Source: Actinomycetota bacterium (GTDB lineage Bacteria > Actinomycetota > Acidimicrobiia > Acidimicrobiales > CADCTF01). Taken from it: DNA of 5,653 bases. The notes below the pieces were generated by a model. That model ran no database searches. It was not told where the DNA came from and saw only the letters and a list, made by a program, of their open reading frames with translations. The DNA lies in contig JAHWJQ010000142.1 in assembly GCA_019348305.1 (NCBI GenBank), positions 1 to 5,653 of the forward strand, in the 5' to 3' direction. This document shows positions 1-5,062 of the stretch, one piece after another. The position numbers were made by a program, and so were the translations under genes. Every line of letters begins with the position of its first letter. The first letter of the stretch is position 1.

Positions 1-159
1 GACGATGCGCCCGCCGGCGCACGTCGGCCAGTCGGGGCAGCCGAGCCCTGATCCAGTGAGCCGGACGGCTGCCCCGGTGACGACGATGAAGGCCAGCCCC
101 ACCAGGGCGGCGAGGGTGATGCGGTGGTAGCCGCGGGGCGAGAGTCCGAAGCGCGCCAT
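1..159 (-). CDS. ctaA: Heme A synthase CtaA/COX15, N-terminal part (runs off window)
   Basis: This is the first 53 codons of a leftward gene whose rest lies outside the window. CtaA oxidises the C8 methyl of heme O to a formyl group, giving heme A for aa3-type oxidases; it is a polytopic membrane protein. Residues 1-13 are a short basic N-terminus and residues about 14-32 a first membrane helix. They are followed by the family signature GAAVRLTGSGLGCPDWPTC at 29-47. C41 and C47 in that stretch correspond to the paired cysteines of the first extracytoplasmic loop of cysteine-type CtaA. The ATG at 159-157 is the only good start. A TACGAT -10-like box lies nine bases upstream with no Shine-Dalgarno sequence, which suggests a nearly leaderless message. 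It is divergent from ctaB, the preceding enzyme of the pathway, so the two were probably controlled from one shared region. Confidence 0.92.
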   Translation of the reverse strand, partial: MARFGLSPRGYHRITLAALVGLAFIVVTGAAVRLTGSGLGCPDWPTCAGGRIV

Positions 160-168
160 GCACCGGCG

Positions 169-174
169 ATCGTA
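169..174 (-). promoter_or_regulatory. Putative -10 box of ctaA
   Basis: On the minus strand TACGAT fits the actinobacterial TANNNT -10 pattern. A start about seven bases downstream of the box would leave a leader of only some three bases before the ctaA ATG, in keeping with the absence of a Shine-Dalgarno sequence. A weak -35-like TTGGGC lies at 199-194 with a 19-bp spacer, longer than usual. Confidence 0.35.
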
Positions 175-265
175 CGGGGCAGGCCGGCCCAGGGCCCAAG
201 CGGCCCCTCAGAGCGGGGTCACAGCACCCAAGGGCGCCGGGTGGCGGTTTCTTCCTCCCCGGCCG

Positions 266-271
266 TAGAGT
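266..271 (+). promoter_or_regulatory. Putative -10 box of ctaB
   Basis: TAGAGT matches TANNNT and ends eight bases before the ctaB ATG at 280. A transcript starting seven bases after the box would begin at about 278, so ctaB would be read from an essentially leaderless message. No Shine-Dalgarno sequence precedes the ATG, which supports this. No convincing -35 is visible around 243-248. Confidence 0.4.
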
Positions 272-279
272 CTGCGCCG

Positions 280-1140
280 ATGGCTCGCCTGAAGGCGTAC
301 GTCGCCCTCACCAAGCCGCGCATCATCGAGCTCCTGCTCGTCACCACCGTCCCCACGATGGTGGTGGCCGCGCGCGGGCTCCCACCGCTCTGGCTGATCC
401 TCGCCACCCTGGTGGGGGGGACGCTGGCGGCCGGCGGTGCCAACGCCATCAATATGTACGTCGACCGTGACATCGACGCCCTCATGCACCGCACCGAGAA
501 CCGCCCGCTGGTCACCGGCGCCGTCACCCCCCGGGCGGCGTTGGCCTTCGCAGTGGCGCTCGAGGTGGTCGCCTTCGTCGAGCTGTGGCTCCTCGTCAAC
601 CTCCTCTCGGCCGTTCTCGCCGTGGGGGCCACGCTTTTCTACGTGTTCGTGTACACCCTGTGGCTCAAGCGCAAGTCCGCCCACAACATCGTGATAGGTG
701 GAGCGGCGGGGGCGGTGCCGGTGCTCGTGGGGTGGACTGCCGTGCAGAACTCACTGAGCGCAGCGCCGCTCGTGCTGTTCGCCGTGATCTTCGTGTGGAC
801 GCCACCCCACTTCTGGGCCTTGGCCATCAAGTACCGGGACGACTACGCCGCTGCCGACGTGCCGATGCTGCCGGTTGTGGCGTCGTTCTCGAAGACGGCC
901 CGCCAGATCGTCTTCTACACCGTGGCTCTGCTCGCCGCGTCGCTGCTCTTCGCCCCGGTGGCGGGAATGGGTCTCCTCTACCTCGTGGCCGCGACCGTGC
1001 TGGGGGCGATGTTCCTGGTGTACGCCCTTCAGCTCCAGCGCGACCACACCGCGGCGCGGGCCATGCGGCTGTTCTCCTACTCCATCTCCTATGTCACCCT
1101 CCTGTTCGGGGCGATGGCCCTCGATCAGCTCGTCCGATGA
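280..1140 (+). CDS. ctaB: Protoheme IX farnesyltransferase (heme O synthase)
   Basis: CtaB attaches a farnesyl group to heme B to make heme O, the substrate of CtaA; it is a UbiA-superfamily integral membrane prenyltransferase. From the ATG at 280 the protein has 286 residues, normal for the family. The opening LKAYVALTKPRIIELLL is typical of CtaB. The first aspartate-rich prenyl-diphosphate site is N58-M-Y-V-D62-R-D64-I-D66, continuing to M69-H-R-T72. The KRKSAHNIVIGGAAGAVPVL loop is at 130-149. The second conserved site, WTPPHFWALAIKYRDDY, begins at W173, followed by DVPMLPVV. Seven to nine hydrophobic helices are visible. An in-frame GTG at 124 would add 52 residues unlike the family and overlap ctaA, so I reject it. 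The stop at 1138-1140 overlaps an ATG (ATGA) that opens the small ORF downstream. Confidence 0.97.
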   Translation: MARLKAYVALTKPRIIELLLVTTVPTMVVAARGLPPLWLILATLVGGTLAAGGANAINMYVDRDIDALMHRTENRPLVTGAVTPRAALAFAVALEVVAFVELWLLVNLLSAVLAVGATLFYVFVYTLWLKRKSAHNIVIGGAAGAVPVLVGWTAVQNSLSAAPLVLFAVIFVWTPPHFWALAIKYRDDYAAADVPMLPVVASFSKTARQIVFYTVALLAASLLFAPVAGMGLLYLVAATVLGAMFLVYALQLQRDHTAARAMRLFSYSISYVTLLFGAMALDQLVR

Positions 1141-1196
1141 CGGCAATGGTTATGGTTCCGGCCCACCCCGCCAAGGCGTTGCAGGAAGGCGAATGA
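1137..1196 (+). CDS. Possible 19-residue bridging ORF between ctaB and the ctaD-like gene
   Basis: The ATG at 1137 overlaps the ctaB stop as ATGA. The frame encodes MTAMVMVPAHPAKALQEGE and its TGA at 1194-1196 overlaps the next start, again as ATGA. The ORF therefore fills the only real gap in the front of the operon with continuous translation and could couple translation of the two genes. The peptide has no recognisable function or membrane segment. It has no Shine-Dalgarno sequence of its own, so translation would depend on termination-reinitiation from ctaB. The arrangement may be chance: two four-base overlaps are common in GC-rich operons. Confidence 0.25.
   Translation: MTAMVMVPAHPAKALQEGE
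1183..1189 (+). promoter_or_regulatory. Ribosome binding site fixing the ctaD-like start at 1193
   Basis: AGGAAGG lies just upstream of the ATG at 1193; the AGGA core leaves six bases to the start. It decides this start over the open frame that extends back to 875 inside ctaB, where the residues are out-of-frame ctaB sequence rich in S, P, R and W. Confidence 0.6.
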
Positions 1197-2788
1197 CCTC
1201 GACTCTCACCCGTCCTCCCGCGGCCACCCCGGGCGACGTCTCCTCCCCGCCAGCACCGGTCACCACCGAGTCGTGGGCGACCACCGGCGACCACAAGCGC
1301 CTCGGCCTCCTCTTCATGGGCGGGGGTTTGGCGGCCATCCTGGCCGGGGCGTGCGTGGCGCTGGTTTTCCAGCTTCCCAACGTCAACGACAACACCCGCA
1401 TCTGGACCGGCGCCGCCTCCCGGTTGGCCTCGGCCAACGTCTCGCTCAGCCTGGTGATCGGCATCCCGGCGCTGTGGATGGGGCTCGCCACCTATGTGGC
1501 GCCGCTGCAGATCGGCACCACCCGCCTGGCCCTGCCCCGGTTGCACAACCTCGCCCTTTGGCTCTACGCCGGGGGCGGCGTCCTCGCCACCATCGGCTAC
1601 GTCGCCGACCGTGCGCCCATCTCCGGGCTCGGCTCCAGCCTTCCCGCGCTGGCCCGGAAGGGCCGCAGCGCTGAGGCCGGCACCGAGATCCTCATCATGG
1701 GCCTGTTGCTGGTCGCCCTGGCCACCTTCCTCGGCGCCGCCAGCCTGCTCACCACCCTCCTCAACCGCCGGGCCGAGGGGATGCGCCTCACCGACCTCCC
1801 ACTGTTCAGCTGGAGCACGCTGACCACCGCTACGGTGCTCGTGCTGGCCACGCCGGTCTTCCTGGCCGGCCTCACCCTGTTGTTCTACGACCAGCACTAC
1901 GGCGGCACCCTCTTTGCCTCCGGCGCCGGAGGGCGACGGGTCTGGCAGCACCAGCTCTGGGTGCTCGGACAGCCCATGGCCCTCTTGTTCGCCGCCGCCT
2001 GCGTCGGGGCGTTCTGCGACATCGTGTCCACGGCCGCCCGCCGCCCCCTCACCGGCTTCGGCCTGGCCCGGGTGGCCACCATCGCCGCGCCCACGCTCAC
2101 GCTGCTCCTGTGGGCCGGCAACCTGAGCACCCTGCGCAGCCCGTTCGGACCGGTGGCCACCCTCGGTGGCGTCCTGGTGGGCGCCCCGCTGGCCCTCGCC
2201 CTGTTGACGTGGGCGGCGACGCTGCGTTCTGGGGCCGTCCGGGTCAACCCGGGGCTGTTCTTCGTCGCCGCCTTCCTGGTGGTGGTCGGCCTGGCCGCCG
2301 TGCTGTCGCTGGCCGCGGTGTTCGTGGGTGTCAAGGGCGGCGACGCCGAGGCCTTCCGCAACGGGCAGACGACCCTGCTGGTCCTGGGGGCCCCGCTGCT
2401 CGGGCTGGCCGGCGCCGCCGTGCACTGGTCACCCAAGATCACGGGCCGCAGCCCTGGCGCCGGGCCCTCGGCGATGCTGTGCCTGCTGCTGCTGGGCGGC
2501 GTCGTCCTCACCGCCGCCCCCGCCTACCTGGTGGGCTTCGGAGCCGGTGGGAGCGTCCTGCCCCTGGGCATCGTGGGCAGTGCGGTGACCGCTGCCGGCG
2601 TGGCCATGCTGCTGGCCCGGCTCCTGGGCCCAGGCCGCTCGCGCTCTTCCCGGTCGGGGCCGAGCGACCCCTACGGCGGGCTCACCCTGGAATGGGCCAC
2701 CTCCTCGCCGCCCCCGCCGCACAACTTCGACGTGGTCCCCGAGATCCGCTCGCCCCACCCACTGGCCCCGACCGAGAGCGCCGAGTAG
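1193..2788 (+). CDS. Cytochrome oxidase subunit I (CtaD) homologue lacking all heme/CuB ligands
   Basis: The 531-residue polytopic protein aligns end to end with actinobacterial CtaD. Preserved landmarks are TTGDHKRLGLLF (30-41), APLQIG with PRL (103-117), WQH (251-253), WSPKITGR (412-419) and the tail DPYGGLTLEWATSSPPPPHN (492-511). Canonical CtaD binds heme a, heme a3 and CuB through six histidines. Here the matching positions are N82 (heme a), Q260 (CuB, with E and Y of HPEVY now M262 and L264), G309-N310 (the CuB HH pair) and Q392/T394 (the a3 and a histidines of HFH). D-channel D is R111 and K-channel K is A336. The remaining histidines (34, 118, 235, 253, 411, 510, 522) are not at ligand sites. 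I therefore predict it cannot hold the redox centres. The frame is intact and codon use matches its neighbours, so it looks like a maintained pseudo-enzyme and not a decaying gene. A preserved copy with an unknown new ligand set is less likely. Ligand assignments come from remembered alignments. Confidence 0.93.
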   Translation: MTSTLTRPPAATPGDVSSPPAPVTTESWATTGDHKRLGLLFMGGGLAAILAGACVALVFQLPNVNDNTRIWTGAASRLASANVSLSLVIGIPALWMGLATYVAPLQIGTTRLALPRLHNLALWLYAGGGVLATIGYVADRAPISGLGSSLPALARKGRSAEAGTEILIMGLLLVALATFLGAASLLTTLLNRRAEGMRLTDLPLFSWSTLTTATVLVLATPVFLAGLTLLFYDQHYGGTLFASGAGGRRVWQHQLWVLGQPMALLFAAACVGAFCDIVSTAARRPLTGFGLARVATIAAPTLTLLLWAGNLSTLRSPFGPVATLGGVLVGAPLALALLTWAATLRSGAVRVNPGLFFVAAFLVVVGLAAVLSLAAVFVGVKGGDAEAFRNGQTTLLVLGAPLLGLAGAAVHWSPKITGRSPGAGPSAMLCLLLLGGVVLTAAPAYLVGFGAGGSVLPLGIVGSAVTAAGVAMLLARLLGPGRSRSSRSGPSDPYGGLTLEWATSSPPPPHNFDVVPEIRSPHPLAPTESAE

Positions 2789-3387
2789 TGGCTGGGCCGC
2801 CCCTCGCCCTGCCCTCCGGTGCCGGCACCGGCCTGGCCGCCAGCCAGCGGCGGATGACACTGCCAATGGCCGTGGTCATCGTCGGCGCCGGCGTCGTCAT
2901 GCTCATGGGCGGGCTGGTTGCCGCCTACCTGGCGCTCAAGGCAGCCACCGGGACGTGGCCCCCGAAGGGCACCGAGTTCGACAACTACACCGCCTCCACG
3001 CTTACCATCACCGCCCTCATGGCGGCCGTGACCATCGAGTGGGCCGGCTACAGCATCCGCAAGGGCTTCAGGGGGCAGGCCCTGTTCGGCTTCGGCATCA
3101 CCTTCGCGCTGGCCGTCGCCTTCATCAACGCCCTCGCCTACCTCATCAACGGCTTTGCCTTCCGCGGCGGTGCCAGCCCCTACGCCACAGTCGTCTACGC
3201 CATGACGGGCACGGCATTCGTGGTGGCCGGCGTGGCCACCTTCGCCGTGTTGCTCGCGGGGCTGCGGGCCGTCGGTCACCAACTGAGCAGGGACAACTAC
3301 CACCTCATGCGGGCCACGGCGCTGGTGTGGCACGTCGCCCTCGTGGCGTGGCTGGTCGTCTACTACACGATCTACATCACGAAGTAG
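2788..3387 (+). CDS. Cytochrome oxidase subunit III (CtaE) homologue, degenerate in conserved polar residues
   Basis: The 199-residue protein has about five membrane helices (roughly 27-50, 70-88, 97-120, 133-160, 176-196), as in the short actinobacterial CtaE. Family features kept are ATGTWPPKGTEF (53-64), the TG of the fourth helix (140-141) and a WH...W pattern in the last helix (W181, H182, W188). Features lost are the first-helix glutamate of SSELMFF (V36), the E of the QAYEY motif (A117), both histidines of TGFHGLHV (A143, V146) and the D of WHFVD (L185). COX3 normally packs against subunit I and stabilises proton uptake. I infer this copy pairs with the ligand-free subunit I encoded just upstream. 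The GTG at 2788 shares one base with the preceding stop (TAGTG) and a GAGAG sits nine bases upstream. The ATG at 2854 is an alternative that would remove 22 N-terminal residues. Confidence 0.87.
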   Translation: MAGPPLALPSGAGTGLAASQRRMTLPMAVVIVGAGVVMLMGGLVAAYLALKAATGTWPPKGTEFDNYTASTLTITALMAAVTIEWAGYSIRKGFRGQALFGFGITFALAVAFINALAYLINGFAFRGGASPYATVVYAMTGTAFVVAGVATFAVLLAGLRAVGHQLSRDNYHLMRATALVWHVALVAWLVVYYTIYITK

Positions 3388-3391
3388 GGCC

Positions 3392-4432
3392 ATGTTCAAC
3401 GCTGCGTCGAGGACGTACTTCATCCTGGCCGGGGGGGCCGTCGTCGTCGGCTTCGGCTACGTGTTCACCACCGGTGACCGCGTCGGCTTCACCGCCCTGG
3501 TCTTCGCCGGCGTCACCGCGGTGGCGTTGGGGATCGGGGTCTTCGGGTTCACGCCCCCCGAGCCGTTGCCGGCCGGGGACGAGGCGGCGGAACCGAGGGC
3601 GGTGGACACGACCGACGTCCCCGTGGCGAGCGCCTGGCCGCTGGTTGGTGCCTTGGCCGTCGCGGTGCTGGCCGCCGGCCTCGCCACCGACACTTCCCTC
3701 ATCGCCATCGGCCTCGCCTTCGGCGTGGTGGCCACCTTCGCCTGGTTCGGGCAGGTGTGGCGAGAGCACCCGTCGTGGACCGAGGAGATGAACGAGCGGC
3801 TGCACGACAGGTTCGTTGTGCCCATCGGCCTGCCCGGGACCATCGTGGTGCTGGCCGGCATCGGCGTCGTCAGCCTGTCCCGGCTGATGCTGGCCATCTC
3901 GCGGGAAGCGGCCCCCGTCGTGGGCTCCCTGATCGCCTTTGCCATCCTCGGTGGCTTCTACCTGGTGTCATCCCGCAATCTCGGCCGCCGCGCCCTCTCC
4001 ACCCTGGCGGCAGTGTCGGCAGGGCTTGTGCTGGCCTCAGGAGTGGCGGGCGCCGTGATGGGGGAGCGGGAGTTCCACCACCCGGAGGCGGAGGACGCCT
4101 TCGTCCTGGCCGCCGAGAACGTGGAGTTCGACAAGGACGAGCTCGACTTCCCGGCGGCGACCAAGATCAAGCTCAAGTTCGAAAACCACGACGACGTCCA
4201 GCACAACTTCGCGCTCCTGCGCGACGAGGGCTCCGAGCCGATCTTCCGGGGACCGGTGATCGACAAGGGCGAGACCATCTATGAGTTCACGACGCCCGAG
4301 GCAGGGACCTACTACTTCCAGTGCGACGTCCATCCCGCACAGATGAACGGACGGGTCGACGTGTCGGTGAGCGCGTCGGAGGCCCCTAAGCCGGGCGAGA
4401 ACGTCACCACCACCTCGGCCGGAAATCACTGA
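3392..4432 (+). CDS. CtaF-like (subunit IV) multi-pass membrane protein fused to a type-1 copper cupredoxin
   Basis: The 346-residue protein has two parts. Residues 1-125 hold four membrane helices (about 8-26, 31-53, 83-99, 103-122) arranged like actinobacterial CtaF (about 139 residues), including GFTPPEP and the SAWPLVGAL stretch. A polar, probably cytoplasmic segment (123-141) leads to three further helices (about 142-163, 175-193, 203-223). Residues about 235-328 form a cupredoxin domain that seven helices would place outside the membrane. The copper ligands read H271 (VQHNF), C311, H314 and M318 (CDVHPAQM), a complete mononuclear type-1 site; the two-cysteine CuA loop of COX2 is absent. 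A low-complexity tail follows. It begins four bases after the COX3-like stop. I infer it carries electrons or copper at the outer face of the neighbouring I/III-like pair. Unfused CtaF is the usual form; how common this fusion is I cannot tell. Confidence 0.88.
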   Translation: MFNAASRTYFILAGGAVVVGFGYVFTTGDRVGFTALVFAGVTAVALGIGVFGFTPPEPLPAGDEAAEPRAVDTTDVPVASAWPLVGALAVAVLAAGLATDTSLIAIGLAFGVVATFAWFGQVWREHPSWTEEMNERLHDRFVVPIGLPGTIVVLAGIGVVSLSRLMLAISREAAPVVGSLIAFAILGGFYLVSSRNLGRRALSTLAAVSAGLVLASGVAGAVMGEREFHHPEAEDAFVLAAENVEFDKDELDFPAATKIKLKFENHDDVQHNFALLRDEGSEPIFRGPVIDKGETIYEFTTPEAGTYYFQCDVHPAQMNGRVDVSVSASEAPKPGENVTTTSAGNH

Positions 4433-4433
4433 C

Positions 4434-5018
4434 GTGTCCGTCGCCCTGCCCGGACCGGTGGCCAAGCAGATGCGGGCGCGCACGGCGGTGACCCTCGTCG
4501 TCGGGCTGCTGGCGCTGGCCGCCGGCGTGGGCCTGTTCATCGACGGCCAGCGCGGAGCGGGCGGCGCCGGCGGAGCCGCCGGCACCCCGGTTCGACTGGC
4601 CCCCGCCTTCTCGCTTCCCGAGCTGCGACCGGAGCGGCCGGCGGTGACACTGGCCTCCACGCCGGGCAAGCCCACGGTCGTCAACTTCTTCGCCGCCTGG
4701 TGCGAGCCGTGCAAGAAGGAGCTGCCGGTCCTGAGGGAGGCGTCGCTGCGCCACGCCGGCACCATCACCTTTTTGGGCGTCGACCACCAGGACTCCCGCT
4801 CCGATGCCATCGAGCGCCTCGACGAGTTCGGCATCACCTACCCCGCCGGCTACGACCCCAAGGGTGAGATCGCCGCTCGCTACGGCCTGCGCGGGCTCCC
4901 CGCCACGGTGTTCATCGACGCCGACGGGCGGATCGTCGACCTGCACCAGGGCCAGATCAGCTCGGCCGAGCTCGAAGAGCGGCTCCGACGGCTGACTTTG
5001 CAGAGCCGGACGCCATGA
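4434..5018 (+). CDS. Membrane-anchored TlpA/ResA-type thiol-disulfide oxidoreductase
   Basis: The 194-residue protein has an N-terminal signal anchor (about 18-36), a Gly/Ala-rich linker (40-51) and a thioredoxin fold (about 53-186). VVNFFAAWCEPCKKELPVL places the redox pair at C90 and C93 (WCEPC). GLPATVFID supplies the cis-proline (P156), and the GVDHQDS strand-loop is typical of TlpA/ResA. It should act outside the membrane as a reductant. Known relatives reduce apocytochrome c cysteines (ResA, CcmG) or, for TlpA, the cysteines of Sco and COX2 before copper insertion; position in an oxidase operon favours the copper role. The GTG at 4434 lies one base after the previous stop with a weak GGAAA eight bases upstream; ATG 4470 is an alternative. 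The end overlaps an ATG of the next gene (ATGA). It is not a Sco protein, because the active site is WCxxC with no Sco-type histidine visible. Confidence 0.93.
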   Translation: MSVALPGPVAKQMRARTAVTLVVGLLALAAGVGLFIDGQRGAGGAGGAAGTPVRLAPAFSLPELRPERPAVTLASTPGKPTVVNFFAAWCEPCKKELPVLREASLRHAGTITFLGVDHQDSRSDAIERLDEFGITYPAGYDPKGEIAARYGLRGLPATVFIDADGRIVDLHQGQISSAELEERLRRLTLQSRTP

Positions 5019-5051
5019 GAGAGTCTGCACCTGTTCCCCCTCGAGAAAGCC

Positions 5052-5059
5052 AGAGGTGG
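5052..5059 (+). promoter_or_regulatory. Ribosome binding site favouring a GTG start at 5063
   Basis: AGAGGTGG, containing the core GAGGTG, lies just before GTG 5063; AGAGG leaves six bases to the start. The competing starts, ATG 5015 (overlapping the previous stop) and ATG 5090, lack a comparable site. Coupled translation from ATG 5015 cannot be excluded. Confidence 0.55.
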
Positions 5060-5062
5060 CGC

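Larger units (their letters stand above)
160..279. promoter_or_regulatory. Divergent ctaA/ctaB intergenic promoter region
   Basis: This 120-bp gap separates two heme A biosynthesis genes that point away from each other and must hold both promoters. Two short imperfect hairpins can be drawn: 202-220 (six pairs including one G-T, seven-base loop) and 225-243 (five pairs, nine-base loop). They could be operators but are not statistically remarkable in DNA this GC-rich. The ctaB reading frame is open through this region back to a GTG at 124, inside ctaA on the other strand, but the residues encoded there (rich in R, G, P, S) do not resemble CtaB, so I treat it as non-coding. Confidence 0.6.

Noticed and set aside
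202..243. Two short inverted repeats in the ctaA/ctaB gap as operators
   Set aside because: Arms are only five or six bases with loops of seven or nine, expected by chance in GC-rich DNA; mentioned in the intergenic entry only.
124..279. N-terminal extension of CtaB from a GTG at 124
   Set aside because: The 52 extra residues are low-complexity and unlike CtaB, they overlap ctaA on the other strand, and the ATG at 280 begins exactly where family similarity starts.
1151..1156. TATGGT as an internal -10 box before the subunit I-like gene
   Set aside because: It matches TANNNT but has no visible -35 partner and lies within the small ORF; too weak to call.
875..1192. Extension of the subunit I-like frame back into ctaB
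   Set aside because: The residues are an out-of-frame reading of ctaB, rich in S, P, R and W, and a clear ribosome binding site supports ATG 1193.
1094..2425. Long minus-strand open frame (443 codons) opposite the subunit I-like gene
   Set aside because: The product is dominated by G, R, E, Q and H with no recognisable domain, typical of antisense frames in GC-rich genes; all positional evidence supports the plus strand.
4566..4583. Perfect inverted repeat, eight bases per arm with a two-base centre, as a terminator or attenuator
   Set aside because: It lies inside the Gly/Ala linker of the thioredoxin gene, where GGC/GCC codons easily create palindromes, and it has no T-tract.
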